Shown here: positions 23,263 through 33,929 of the stretch, piece by piece
Numbering within the stretch: the first letter of the stretch is position 1
Layout: each line of letters starts with the position of its first letter
Source: Ostrinia nubilalis
Taxonomy: Eukaryota > Arthropoda > Insecta > Lepidoptera > Crambidae
Assembly (NCBI RefSeq): GCF_963855985.1
Contig: NC_087112.1
Coordinates: 3,040,501-3,104,500, forward strand
Direction of reading: 5' to 3'
DNA length: 64,000 nt
Notes under the pieces: model-generated
Told to the model about the DNA's origin: nothing
The model's database searches: none
The model's input: the letters and a program-made list of their open reading frames with translations, nothing else
Program-made: the position numbers and the translations under genes

Positions 23263-23508
23263 GTACAATATATCGCATCCTAATCAATCAGATATTAGCT
23301 TGATCTTTCTTTAGTCGAATCTGCAGGGACTCACCATGCCCTCTGAAGTACGAAATCGTATTTCCATTCGGACAATCAGCTTTGCATCAATTAAGCAATG
23401 ACCTAACTTGATCTCGCTTGTGTAATGATTTATTTGTCATACTTGATAATAGAACCCTAGACCTCCAGTTTATAAACTTTTTGACCACTAGACTACGGAA
23501 ATATTTCA

Positions 23509-23654
23509 CGCCCGTATTCACAAACGATGCTTGCTTAAGTGAAGCAGCAAATCGAACGCACAGCGTTGAATAGAGCTCTGTTTTTGGTTCGTGTGTCACC
23601 CTGTGCGTCCACGCGCACTGTGAGACCTCATAGTAATGTTTGTGAATACGGACG
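23509..23654 (+). mobile_element. MITE with CCCGTATTCACAAAC ends, copy 3 (intact)
   Basis: 146 bp with TIRs CGCCCGTATTCACAAAC and GTTTGTGAATACGGACG; TCA lies immediately outside both ends, a 3-bp duplication. Confidence 0.85.
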
Positions 23655-23699
23655 TCAGACTCGCAAATGGTCAGCAACAAAATGATTCTGTTAAGTACC

Positions 23700-25420
23700 T
23701 TATTCAATTATACAGATAGCTGTATCGTGCCAGTGTGTGCCTTATTACAAGGCGTTAAGGACTCACAGTATTGATTTTGATGACGATGACGGGGTATACG
23801 GCACAATGACCTTTTATAGACAGATCAGAGAGGAACAAAAGATATAAATTGAAGAATATAATGAAACCAGATGAAAAATAAATGATTGTATCACTGTAAG
23901 AAAGATGAAAGATTTGCATTTTTGTATGTTTGTATTGAAAAGGCTTTGAAACAACTGGACCGATTTGAAAAATTCTTTCACCATTGGAATTCTACATTAT
24001 TTTTGATGAACATAGGTGGTACGAAGTCCGCTGCGTGAGCGAGTACCTATTTTAGAAAGAAAGTAGAAAATGGAAAATTGTTTACAGGTATTTTTTTAAA
24101 AGAGTCGATTTGGAGATTCAAATGTGGATGCAGTAATTTCTTGAACAGATAGGAACGTTTTTTAAGAACGTTCTCTGTAGATAAAAAGTTAAGGACATAG
24201 GTGAAAGGACTTGTCTTAGAAAATCTGTCTGCAACATCTTCTCTTGCTTCTTCTAAATATAACTTCTTCTGATGTTTTAAAGATCTATAGCAATATTTAA
24301 TACTTTCCTACTTACAATCCGAAAGACTTGTACAGTCATCAGCTCAGACGATACCTACACCTTTCTGCAGCAAAAACATCCCTATTGAAACTACTATAAG
24401 ATACCACAGTAGCTGTGGATGTTTACCTACTGTACATCATTTCTAGAAAATAGTATGAGTATTTAGCTTTTCTTAATTTAATGCTTTTGAAATATAATTT
24501 TTCAGTAGCCACATTGTTTTTGGAGTTCACCTTATGGTATTCTAGCTGATGCAGACCAACTGCTACTTTATTAACTAGCTTTAACCACTCCTGATGATGA
24601 GCACCTGTATTATTTGCTGTATATTTTTAATTAATGACCGACCCTCCATCGAAAATGAGGTCTCATTTTGTACGTTAAAATCATTTACATTTACTTCGTT
24701 GCTGCTTCAATATAGCGTAATAACAGGCAATTCGTGGTAAAATACCTAGTATTAATCATGGCTATAGCGAGTGGGGTGAATGCCTAGACTATAGGGTTTG
24801 GTATACCTAGGTTTTGCTTGTTGTCCCTTTCTGACTTTGCGCAGACTCGGCGTCATCGTCATTGCCCCCTGAAGGGGTGGCCCCCACATCAATACACTGC
24901 AAACACGGTTTGTAGATAAAATAAACGCATACAAATGTATACGCGACCACCCACACGAGCGTGGCGTGCACACTAAGGCTATTTTATACAAAATTGAGAT
25001 AATTACATTAACTCAATATATAGCTCGCGCGTTTCAGTGCGCGTATCTCCACTGATGGTATATACTATGGAGGAGGTAGGAGGTCCTCAAAAATGAAATT
25101 TCACGGGGATTTTTCAGCCGTTTTCAGGCCGTCGCAGTTAATGGCTGTCTGATTGGACGGACCAATAGTCGCTTTTACCGATATTGCCTTTCAGGTTTCA
25201 GTTGATATATGGCTGGAATTTTTCGGTGCTCGCTCCCAGTTGCGCTCGCTGATAGAAAAACTGATAGATTGTAGATATTGCTTTTGGATTGATGGTCTGT
25301 TTGCAATTGGCGTATGAATATTGGAATACTTTGATGAAACAAACTGAAATTTGTGTTTGCTAAAACTGATTTTTGATGCAGTTTTTAATTAGTTCCTTTG
25401 TTGCTGAAGAAAATTGTGAA
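23700..25420. other. Mostly unique DNA
   Basis: No exon or strong repeat recognised. 24760-24960 has a GC-richer stretch with short opposing frames. Nothing supports a gene. Confidence 0.35.
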
Positions 25421-25430
25421 TATTGTATTC

Positions 25431-25485
25431 ATATTGGGGGAGGCCTATGTTCAGCAGTGGATGTCCTGTGGCTGAAATGATAATG
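25431..25485 (+). mobile_element. LINE 3' tail (QQWTS family), very short
   Basis: TTGGGGGAGGCCTATGTTCA then GCAGTGGATGTCCTGTGGCT and TGA; only about 55 bp remain. Confidence 0.65.
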
Positions 25486-25624
25486 TTCACATTTTGTGGC
25501 CATTTTAATGGACTAATCTGACGTTAACTTTATCTGAAGACCTGTTATAAGTAACGAAACTAATTCCTTACCTTTTTCATTTTAAACATCAGTCCTGTCT
25601 TGTCTGGAAGTTGTATACTATCTA

Positions 25625-25860
25625 TACTTCTATACTAATATTATAAATGCGAAAATAGCTCTGTCTGGCTGTCTGTCTTGCTTTCACGCCTAAACCACTG
25701 AACCGATTTTGATGAAATTTGGCATAGAGATAGTTAGGGTCCCGAGAAAGGACATAGGATAGATTTTATCCCGAGTTTTGAAACAGGGACGCGCGCGATA
25801 AAGTTTTTCTGTGACAGACAAAATTCCACGCGGGCGCAGCCGCGGGCGGAAAGCTAGTTA
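25625..25860 (-). repeat. Short retroposon (CTTTCCGCCCG-head family), copy 4
   Basis: Minus-oriented and full length: plus strand runs from ACTAATATTATAAATGCGAA to GCGGGCGGAAAGCTAGTTAT. Confidence 0.8.
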
Positions 25861-25884
25861 TAAATATGTAACTTGAAAAAGTAG

Positions 25885-25972
25885 AAAATATCGAACTGCC
25901 TAAGGCGGGAATTGAACACGCGACCTTCCGCTTGCCGGGCGACTGCTCTTCCAACTGAGCTACTTAGACACT
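25885..25972 (-). repeat. tRNA-like SINE head
   Basis: Minus strand: AAGTAGCTCAGTTGGAAGAG ... GGTCGCGTGTTCAATTCCCG, then CCTTAGGCAGTTCGATATTT. Cloverleaf-like, but part of a repeat: the same 3' end CGAACTGCCTAAGG... is at 54764-54800. Not counted as a tRNA gene. Confidence 0.55.
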
Positions 25973-26040
25973 GGATGAACTTAGAACTCTGTTGAGATAG
26001 TAGCTATGTGTTCTTTTGCATTGATAACATGAGATGATGA

Positions 26041-26192
26041 CTACCGTTCGGTGTAGTGGTTTGGTACTGCTAGAGGTCCCGGGTTCGATTCCCGCAAAAT
26101 GCAAACATTTGTGTGCATGAACATAAATATTTTTTTGCAATGGTCTGGATGTTTTCTACGTGTAATAATGTATGTATTTACAAAATATAAGT
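26041..26192 (+). repeat. 5' part of a tRNA-derived SINE
   Basis: A-box CGGTGTAGTGGTT, B-box GGGTTCGATTCCC and body TTTGTGTGCATGAACATAAA. It breaks off at 26192 in the A/T-rich middle. The expected 3' half appears 3.3 kb away at 29522-29625. Confidence 0.7.
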
Positions 26193-27015
26193 GGGTGAAT
26201 ATCCCAAACACGTTTTTTACGCGGCGGAGCTGAGAATCGATGGGAGAAATGTAACTAGAGCGATGATTTTTTTTCTGTATATAGTTTAAACAGCGTTTTA
26301 CACGATAGCAAAGTCTTCAGGACAATAGGTAGTTATTTTATGTGCAAAAAAAATTTTCAAAGACCCAAAATCTAATAGCGGTGGCGCGTCCTAACTCTAT
26401 TTCTACTCATAAATTGTGTTATTCCTTCTTTCTCGGGGACTCTAGTAATTTAAGAATAGTATAGCCATAAAATACATTAAATAAGACTTCCAAATGATAT
26501 AAAAGAAATGTGATATTTCATATTTTAAGTGTTTTAAATAGCCTTTCAAAACTGTCCCACGAAAAAAAGCAATTACAGTGGCTCAATTTCGACACTCTCT
26601 TACTTCTCCAAAGAAGCTTTGAGAGACGTAGAGTTCTTCTTCCCTGCATCACTCAGCTGTGTCCTCCTGATCGGGCTATAAAGACTTGCGACTTGTGGTA
26701 TTGTTTTTCCAGCAGACCCGTAAATATTTGTATCAGCGGCACAGGAATACAAAATTTTTCAATTTCGCTGTCAAGTGTATGAGTGAAAGCTACTTACTTA
26801 GATGCTAAACGATTCTTTAACATGATTAAAGTTTGGTGTTTTGTTGTATCTGCATACAGAAATTATTGATCAGAATTATAGTTTTCATTATAATTTGAAT
26901 TTTGTAACAAATTTTTAATTTCGGTGGCGCAATTTCGGTGGCTCCGGTGGCGAATCTATTGCCAGAATTGGTCTTATTGGCTCTGGAACATTGTACCTAG
27001 GTCTACTAAGGTCAA

Positions 27016-27210
27016 TCAAAAATCAAAATCAAAATCAAAAAATATTTATTCAGTTTAGACCACAAGTGGCACTTATGAACGTCAATAGAAAATAATAAAA
27101 AAAGAAAAGGTAGCCCTTATGGGGCACTTTACATGTCTCCTTATCTTTTGGGCCCTACCAGCGCTTCGAGACAAACAGCCATAACTACAATGAGTCAACT
27201 ACGTCAGTGA
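27016..27210 (-). repeat. LINE tail with (ATTTTG)n end
   Basis: Plus-strand TCAAAATCAAAATCAAAATC repeats lead into AATATTTATTCAGTTTAGAC and CACAAGTGGCACTTATGAAC: a minus-oriented non-LTR 3' end with a TTTGAT-type microsatellite tail. Confidence 0.55.
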
Positions 27211-28859
27211 GTCGAAGTTGTGTGATGTACTCGCCGTATCTTGATACTGAGCTCGGTCTATCTCCGAAGCTTGAAAACCTCTAAGTGGGAGGTAGTGAAG
27301 ACTTTAAGAGATTATGGTGTCTCCAACTCTGAACCCTCGCAGCAATCAGATAAGTTTCGAGTTCTGATCTTGGGGGAGGGCTGATATGATGAAGTTTTCA
27401 TACAAATACTTCAGAAGTTGCATGTATCGACAATCAATTTGACGCCATTAAAGAGACTGTAGCACAGCCCAGGTCTTGACCGAATCGAAATATGTACAAG
27501 AAGGCCAATAATAATGACTGATTATAGTCCTCAGTCTTCTGCATAATTTGACGCGGCATTAAATATGTACGTAGTATACGAACGTCTTTTCGAAAATGAG
27601 GTTGTCCGGGAGACTGGATGTTGGATAGCGAGTGTCATATTTCAGGAAAAAGCGGTGAAGCCCGAAGCAGGAGGCCTCACCTGACTCTGGATCATCGCCA
27701 ACGTCCATTCCATTCCAGTCTCTACCACCACCACCATGTCTTATTTTTTGGTTTATCGGCCAATAAACATGGTGGTATTTAAGGGAACTTTAGTACTAGC
27801 ATTCCATCTGATTTCATAAGCTCAGTTGTGATTTCATTATCTCCTGGTACATACCTTGTTGTTTTTAATAGGGCATTCTAATCTCGCTCAAGCTAAAGTC
27901 TAGGATATCTTCGCTACAGTGTCGGAATAATCTCGATCTTCAGCCTAATTACTAGTAGTGCTTCTTAATCTCTCCTAGCAGCTTAGGCATTTACCAAAAT
28001 GGTTCTGCTATCTTCCTTATTCATGTTGGTAGGTATATTCAATTTGGTCCTCGCAAATACATACTTTCGATTTATTACAAAAAAAAATTGGCTCTATAAT
28101 ACACTTTGTATCAGCGTGAGGACTTGGATGGCTATTTATACATCGATACTAAGCAAAATCTTAAAAACAGATAAGAATAGTTCTGAAACAGCTAAAATTT
28201 CCCTAGTCTCGTAGGTTGCAATCTATTCTGCCACTCGAGCTGAAAATTCGTGGGGTTTTGGAGCTGGATTGGCACTGGTCGTGGCTTAGGCTTCATCAGT
28301 CAACATCTTTTGAGCATCTTTTATTCGGAATTCTTCTATTTCGGTGATCACTTCTTCTTCTTCCTCGGTCCCTCACTGATGAGGATCGCGACCGCAGATA
28401 GTGTTCCTCCATAGACTGCGGTCATAAGCTGTGTGGTGATCGGAGAATGCACATGTGATTAAATTGCCTGTTCGTCTAAAAATGATTACTACATTTTGAT
28501 TTTTGCAGTACTATTAGGGTGCAGCTCAGTACGCTTTTACAGTTCTGGCATCTTTTGCTAGGCCTTCTCTCTCCATGAGGCTGGCTGGATTTAGTCCTCC
28601 GTTTCTTAATTGTACTACTTTCATTTAGCTCATTGTCGCTAGGTTTGCATAGTTTTCCGTTAAATTAGCCTGTCACAAACATGTAATGTGTTAGTTCAGT
28701 AGCTGGTATAGGTCTAGAAATATCTTCATACTTAATCTCCACTTCGCTTGGTCTTTAGCGAATAATTAGTTGCGTAATTCTGAGTGTAGGATAGGTATGA
28801 TATCATCATGAAAACTTGGCTAGCTTGGACCAACATTTTTACTTATGGAAGATAAACCT

Positions 28860-29170
28860 AACACTAACCTGGGGCAGTTGGTCGCCCTCCCGGGACTAGA
28901 GTTGGTTTCTGAGTTTGAGGGTCATGTATGATGTCTTTGTGATGAGTCTAGAATAACGGGGCTGTTGGCGGCTAGAGCCAGAAAGTTTGGGATTTGTTCT
29001 CTATGGAGGGATTTTGCCATTATCACCATGCTTAGCAGGCTGGTTGGTAGTTCCAGTATGGTAGTATAATACCTGGAAAGATGCTGCAGCCCACCCTCCA
29101 GTATTTTAATTGCTTAGTCGCCTCTTAAGACTTACATGGGAAGATCTGATGCTTTTTAGGGTCACAACAC
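28860..29170 (+). repeat. Retroposon 3' region (TTAGTCGCCTCTTAAGAC)
   Basis: CAGTATTTTAATTGCTTAGT, CGCCTCTTAAGACTTACATG and GGAAGATCTGATGC resemble a 3' region I associate with moth LINEs (recollection). No second copy in the window. Confidence 0.35.
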
Positions 29171-29521
29171 AGGCCTGAATATTGTTATTAATTATAAACA
29201 TCTTTACTGGATAATAATACTTAATTGATTACAAATAAATAAGTAATTTGAGACAAACATCCATAACATTCGTAATACCGCTGTATAAATAAATTACGGT
29301 GGACTGTTTTTTAATTCCGGTGGCTCAAATACAATTTCGGTGGCTCTTGATAATTTCAAATTAACATATCTCGAGAAGTATTAATAATATTTTGATCTCT
29401 ACCATATCATTGAATAATACAAGTCATTTACTATTATTTCTGCCACAAAAAAGTTTTGGAAAGTGGAAATTAAAATTCGCCACCGGAATTAGGCAAAAAA
29501 CGAGTTTGTTGATATTCACCC

Positions 29522-29628
29522 ATGTATTGTATACCTAGTCTGGTATCCATAGTAGGTATAAACTTTGCTTAGTTTGGGACTGGATGGCGCAGTGTATAAT
29601 ATCCAAGAATATTTATTTATTTACTGCG
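29522..29628 (+). repeat. 3' part of the SINE begun at 26041
   Basis: TGGTATCCATAGTAGGTATA, ACTTTGCTTAGTTTGGGACT and GGATGGCGCAGTGTATAATA ending (TATT)n. It corresponds to the 3' half of the SINE at 19660-19985 (GCACCCATAACACAAGCATT...GGGGCTAGCTGGCGCTGTGTG). Confidence 0.6.
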
Positions 29629-29859
29629 GTGATTAATGTTTTTTTTTTACGTCTAATTTTCTGTTTGGCCCAAAGGTTATATTATAATAGGATAATTTAT
29701 AAAATTATTCGTATTTAATAATAATAATTTTAATAAATAATTTCAACATCAATTTTTTTTTATAAGTATTGGATATCGACTGACGTCAGATCCGGCAACT
29801 CGTTCCGTCAATTCACTCACTCATTCTAGTTCTATTACTCATTCGATCGTTCACTTTAT

Positions 29860-29978
29860 TGTAGTTCGAGCACCGGACAGTCAGTCGCTATCCAACCTCC
29901 GCCGCGAACGGACGTCTCGAGGAAAGTTTGTGAAGTTTTTAGTGGTGGTGATGGACAATGGTGCTCGAGCAAACCCAG
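29860..29978 (+). other. Candidate first exon of an unidentified plus-strand gene
   Basis: A CpG-rich block (CACCGGACAGTCAGTCGC...CCGCCGCGAACGGACG) with a CAGTCAGT initiator-like core is followed by ATG at 29951 and nine codons (MDNGARANP), ending at CCCAG|GTTAGT. The composition stands out from the AT-rich flanks. No in-phase downstream exon was recognised; it could equally be a CpG-rich regulatory element. Confidence 0.3.
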
Positions 29979-30069
29979 GTTAGTTTTTTTTATGCATTTT
30001 AATATAAAATAAGGAATATTAGTAATTAATTAATTTGCTTCTACAACTTATTAGTAATCTTAAAAAAAA

Positions 30070-30255
30070 CATTATCATTGTTAAGGACGTAGCACACAAA
30101 TCAACCCGGAAACGGATCGTAACCTTATCAATTCGAGGCGGTCAGTATTCTATGTATGAAAATCCGTACTCCTACGCAGACTTATCTGCATCATATAGTA
30201 ACATAAACGCCTCACCTGCGCGGCCAAAGGCGATACGGTGTTGACCCCTTTCAGG
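30070..30255. repeat. Probable MITE next to protease 2
   Basis: GGACGTAGCACACAAATCAACC...GGCCAAAGGCGATACGG gives an open frame but looks like a dispersed moth repeat I recall. It lies about 20 bp beyond the protease 2 stop, in its 3' UTR region. No second copy in the window. Confidence 0.3.
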
Positions 30256-30275
30256 TTAATAAGTGTGCTATGCCT

Positions 30276-30428
30276 TTAAACTCCTGTATACCCTCTAATC
30301 CATTCCCGTATGTTTTCATCCGATATGTTGATATAAACGCCTGGAATATTGTACCGGCCGCAGCCATAGCCGAAAGACGAGATTCCCACCACCCGGCCCT
30401 GAGACACTGCTGCTCCTCCACTGTCTCC
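30276..30428 (-). CDS. Protease 2 terminal exon with catalytic Ser
   Basis: Acceptor CCTCAAG|GGA, then GDSGGAAVSQGRVVGISSFG, YGCGRYNIPGVYINIS and REWIRGYTGV before TAA at 30278-30276. Confidence 0.9.
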   Translation of the reverse strand, partial: GDSGGAAVSQGRVVGISSFGYGCGRYNIPGVYINISDENIREWIRGYTGV

Positions 30429-32944
30429 CTTGAGGACAGAATTGAGTCTATGGTTAAGAAGGCATAGCTTTTGCCCACGGTTTGCGCCAAATTCATCATC
30501 AATTCAGCCATGGGACGTCCACTGCTGAACATAGGCCTCCGCTCCCCCAATGATTTCCCTAATGCTCGGATGGTAGCGGCCTGCATCCAGCGCCTTCTTA
30601 GAGGTAAGACAAGCAGTTTCTTTATACTTGGTGATTCCGGGAGAAGCTCGTTTCCATCTTCAGCCAATCCTCATTTTCCATTAAGCGAAATGCAGGCCCT
30701 TGCTTCCCCATTGTGGTTAAAAAAAAATATGCACTACTTTTTATGCAGCACAAATCAGTTATTAGACTGCAATCACACTACACACACCTGATGTTAAGTG
30801 AGATGGTAAATACTTACCATGTAAGCCTATGCTTGCCTAATCACTCTCCTCTTGAAGAGGCCTGGATTTTCATATAAACATTGTGTGTAAATATCTTGAC
30901 TGTGTTGATGTGCCTGTGACCGCCGTATAGAATAAAATCTTTTACCTGACAAGCATCCCTGCCCATCCCTCCAGCGCAGAACATCCTAGCAGTCAGGGTG
31001 TGGTTGTACCATTTCTTGTCCACCCTCTGACACCTGCTCATTGGCACTAGGTGGAGCTTGACTTGGTGTAAGACGTCTGTGTAGTCTGACTAAAAAATTA
31101 AATAAAGAAAATAAATTAATAAATGGGCCTCTTTTACCATCCTCATCATCATCAGTTCATTTATTCTTTTTTTTAATGCAAGATAAGGCAGGTATTTGAC
31201 CGCAATCGCAGATGTACTCTAGGATGGTACATATCTGCCCTGTAAGTGCCTATTCACTCTCGCATTGAAAAGGCCCGGATCATAGTGTTCAGGAAATACA
31301 GCAGCAGGCAGCGAGTTCCAGTCCCTAGCTGTTCGCATTATAAGAGTCATCGAGACGCTTAGTGCGAGCTGGTGGAATTCTCCACTGCAGAAGCTCTCTA
31401 TTTACCAAAAAAGACGTCACGATTGGTATTATGTAATGATCAATAGGATTTACGATTTCTATTTATCAATTCATAATATCAAATATTAATTTAGCGATTA
31501 TATTTTGTAATCTTAGGTACAGATACCAGTATTAATAACGTGCAAAAAATCTAAGTGTTATTCTCTTAATAATAATTAAGATAACTTAATCGATTGAAAT
31601 GTAGATAAAAATAATTAGGAACAGATAAGTTTACTCGTATTAAGGTGATTTTACTCAAACTTGTCTCATTACTCGTATTTTGATCATCGAAGCAAAGTCA
31701 AGAATTTCTCTCTCTCCCCTTCATCCTTTCAATCCCCCTTTACTGGGCCACGAAAGCCTTGATGAAAGTACATACATATTTTAATTAACCTTGGTAAAAA
31801 CTTACTTTTTCCCTCGGATACCCCCATCCCCCCACCGAAATATGTCTGCCATGTTCACTTCCAATATCTATAGCTTTGACTTTCCTATTAAACTTAATAT
31901 TTCCATACAATCTCAGCAACTGAACGTCGTAGTCATACTCGTGATTCTGCTTGAAGTTTGGATGAGTTTTGTGGAAGAGAATCTTGACTTTTAATCCTTT
32001 GAAACGATGTCTACTGCCAACGCTGATGTAGTTCTCTTTTGTGCTGAAAGGGGTGAAGTGTTACTGTTTTTTTTATGGAACCGTATTAGAACTCAATATC
32101 ACCTGATGGTAAACACAGGAGTACGAGATATGCAGACAGTCTATATTTACTTTCGACTTCTGTCGAATAAACTCGTTCTGGATTTTATACCTTATTACCT
32201 AATAGTCCATACCAACCTCTCGTTCCTATTCCCACCTCTCGTATCGTTCCCATCCTGTGTAGCCAGTATCTACCCAGTGAAGGTCAAGTGTGTCCCGGGT
32301 TAAAGTTACTGTCATTGGACCCGCAACGAAATTAATCAGAGGAACATAGGAGGAGTTTGAAGTTACGGTTAAGATCATACCAACCACAGATGTCCACGAC
32401 TAGTCCTACGCTGTTCGTCCCCGTTCCGCGACATACTAGATCAAGGCTGCTCAACTCCAGGCCCGCGGGCCACAGTGTGGCCCCCAAAAGAATTTTAAGT
32501 GGCCCGCGCATGTACAGTTTGAAAAAAAAACGCACCAAATAAAAAATCCCGCCGAGCACTGTACAGTGTACAAACTTTAAGATCTCTCTGAAGTTAGCTG
32601 TCAAAAATGTAGGTGGCCCGTCGTTAACGACTGAATCCACCGTTTGGCCCGACTCTTCAAAAGGTTGAGCAGCCTTGTACTAGATCGTCAGTCTACCGAG
32701 ATGCCTGTCTACACTAGGTACTTCTTCGCCACTTGTGATTTTTTCTGCCACAACGTCCATCAGCTCTACGAGCTATGACTGCCACTTTACTTAGCAATTA
32801 AATAAATATGTGATATGTCAATCTTACCCACAGTGTGCTGACGTCATCGCCCACGCTGCATGGATCATCACCCCTCCGCAGATGTCCCCGTAATTCACCT
32901 GGTACGGCGCGTCCTCTATCCTGATTCTATGGCCTCCTAGTATT
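30276..32944 (-). CDS. Trypsin-like S1 serine protease 2 (partial; 5' exon not found)
   Basis: Exons found: 32944-32828, 32043-31806, 31089-30946, 30428-30276; 652 nt, giving a 216-residue mature domain and TAA. The domain starts ILGGHRIRIEDAPYQVNYGD. Triad: His in AMTSAHC, Asp in YDYDVQLL, Ser in GDSGG. RDACQ before GDSGG supplies the trypsin S1 Asp. Six cysteines match the 42-58, 168-182 and 191-220 pairs. Intron phases after the His, Asp and CQ exons are 2, 0, 0, identical to protease 1 at 34517-44798, so the two look like tandem duplicates. The first exon begins with the last base of a codon completing Lys or Arg, so the signal/propeptide exon lies upstream, probably in 33-34.5 kb, but I could not identify it. 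Gene or recent pseudogene: all visible exons are intact. Confidence 0.85.
30484..30605 (-). mobile_element. LINE 3' end (QQWTS family) in protease 2 intron
   Basis: Plus-strand TCAGCCATGGGACGTCCACT, GCTGAACATAGGCCTC, then GGTAGCGGCCTGCATCCAGC. The CCGCTCCCCC junction shows a small insertion. Confidence 0.75.
30740..30865 (+). repeat. Retroposon piece (GCAATCRCACC...GATGTTAAGTGAGATG)
   Basis: ACTGCAATCACACTACACAC then CTGATGTTAAGTGAGATGGT and AATCACTCTCCTCTTGAAGAGGCC. Same family as 31185-31380, 40772-40950 and the minus piece at 12355-12425. Confidence 0.5.
30946..31089 (-). CDS. Protease 2 exon with specificity Asp
   Basis: Acceptor TTTTTTAG|TCA and donor CAG|GTAAAA, 48 codons. Encodes PMSRCQRVDKKWYNHT, ARMFCAGG and GRDACQ. 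Confidence 0.88.
31185..31380 (+). repeat. Retroposon (GTATTTGACCGCAATCGCA family)
   Basis: GTATTTGACCGCAATCGCAG, TGTAAGTGCCTATTCACTCT, ACAGCAGCAGGCAGCGAG and GACGCTTAGTGCGAGCTGGT. Lies in protease 2 intron B. A diverged copy is at 40772-40950. Confidence 0.6.
31806..32043 (-). CDS. Protease 2 exon with catalytic Asp
   Basis: Acceptor CCTTTCAG|C completes the split Gly codon, then TKENYISVGSRHRFKGLKVK and the YDYDVQLLRLYGN block. Ends GWGYPREK|GTAAGT in phase 0. 79 codons against 85 in the paralogue. Confidence 0.88.
32270..32370 (+). repeat. Dispersed repeat (GGTCAAGTTTGTCCCGG family), copy 2
   Basis: CCCAGTGAAGGTCAAGTGTG, CCGCAACGAAATTAATCAGA and GGAACATAGGAGGAGTTTGA match 52435-52570 closely. 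In protease 2 intron A. Confidence 0.6.
32685..32795 (-). mobile_element. Degenerate LINE 3' fragment
   Basis: AGATCGTCAGTCTACCGAGA..., CATCAGCTCTACGAGC and TGACTGCCACTT parallel the better copy at 36777-37040. Confidence 0.45.
32828..32944 (-). CDS. Protease 2 exon with ILGG and catalytic His
   Basis: Acceptor AATCAG|A and donor GG|GTAAGA. Upstream of the acceptor the frame runs into TAA within about 20 codons without an ATG, so this cannot be the first exon. A MITE lies about 57 bp upstream (33002-33126). Confidence 0.85.
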
Positions 32945-33001
32945 CTGATTGTATCGAATAAAGAATAACTATTTTTAAAATCACATTAACACTTAGTGTA
33001 A

Positions 33002-33126
33002 CACCCGTATACACAAACGGTACTTGCTTAAATGAAGCAATAAATCGAACGCACCGCGTTGAATAGAGCTCTGTAATTAGTTAGTGTGTCAACCTGTGCG
33101 TCCACGCGCACTGTGAGACCTCATTA
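33002..33126 (+). mobile_element. MITE with CCCGTATTCACAAAC ends, copy 4 (3' truncated)
   Basis: CACCCGTATACACAAACGG..., then GAACGCACCGCGTTGAATAG, ending CACTGTGAGACCTCAT|TAA. The inverted right terminus is missing. TAA lies at both edges. Confidence 0.7.
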
Positions 33127-33694
33127 AATAAAGCTACTTCTAAACTTAAACCTGTCTTTCTTTGCTTTTTTCTAAAAGAATGTCTTGTTTTAAAAAAAAA
33201 CACAACTCGCACTAACCCATGAACAACGTTTTGTTGTGAAATCAGTTCGAATATGCACCAGAAGCGACTTATCGCCATGGAAAATAAAAGTACATTTTAT
33301 TACTATAAATAATACAAAAAGAGTGGATATCGTAAGGTTACTAGAAATTGTGAACAAACAAGTTTATTTCGAGTAAAAAAATATGTAAAAATTGTGCAAC
33401 AACTCTTAGGTATTATCATTTCTCATTATCATTTTCTACAGCACGCATCATTGCACTGTCACCACACCACATCATCATGATCATAGTCATCATTTCAGTC
33501 AGGGACAACCCTCTCCAACAAACCAAAGGCAAATGGAGGACATTAAATAATGACTCCCAAAAAAATTTAAGGAATTTGAAATAAAAAAAATATTAGACCA
33601 TCATACAAAAAATGCATGCTTGCTTAATAATGTTCTATTAATATTGTTTTATAGTAACAAAAAATTTGAAAGGTCAAGGACAGTCCTTAACCCT

Positions 33695-33766
33695 AGGGGA
33701 CACCCGGGTTTGAACCGGGGACCTCTCGATCTGCAGTCGAATGCTCTACCACTGAGCTATATCCCC
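33695..33766 (-). tRNA. tRNA-Cys (anticodon GCA)
   Basis: The 72-nt minus-strand sequence folds as a standard cloverleaf. Acceptor GGGGATA pairs with TGTCCCC. A box TAGCTCAGTGGTAG and B box GGTTCAAACC are intact. The anticodon loop CTGCAGA carries GCA, and the discriminator base is T, as in insect tRNA-Cys. A T-run (33663-33658 on the minus strand) about 30 nt downstream could end pol III transcription. Unlike the SINE heads elsewhere in the window, it has no SINE body attached, so it is taken as a real gene. Confidence 0.9.
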
Positions 33767-33929
33767 GATGACGAGCCGCATGAAATTAGTGAACGGCTTA
33801 GACGCGCGTGGGCGGTAGCTTTTTAATTTTTGGTCAGGCGTTTTTGTTACAAGTTTGTTTGTTTTTCAAAGGAATTTTTCATTGAACCATTCAATTACAC
33901 TAACTATACACTATTTGCAATGTTTCCTA

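Larger units (their letters stand above)
26193..29521. mobile_element. 3.3-kb TIR element (GGGTGAATATC ends) inserted in a SINE
   Basis: GGGTGAATATC (26193-26203) is repeated inverted at 29511-29521, and similarity continues as CGTTTTTT 8-9 bases further in. Subterminal TTCGGTGGC-type motifs lie at 26373, 26923, 26935 and 26943 on the left and at 29297-29345 on the right. No clear target duplication was found. Frames inside are short. The interior includes at least two LINE-tail pieces (27016-27200, 28860-29165). Confidence 0.5.

Noticed and set aside
25885..25972. tRNA-like cloverleaf
   Set aside because: Imperfect anticodon stem, and its 3' end recurs in a repeat at 54764-54800; treated as SINE-derived.
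27999..28214. 71-codon frame starting with a hydrophobic MVLLSSLFMLVGIFNLVLAN
   Set aside because: Signal-peptide-like start, but no family, no splice context, and it lies inside a TIR element; likely chance.
30251..30667. 138-codon minus-strand frame as a single protein
   Set aside because: It mixes a LINE 3' end with the intron and reads the protease 2 terminal exon in the wrong frame; the protease exon 30428-30276 explains the coding part.
33620..33826. Open frame containing NPRGHPGLNRGPLDLQSNAL
   Set aside because: This is translation across the complement of the tRNA-Cys gene, a common artefact.
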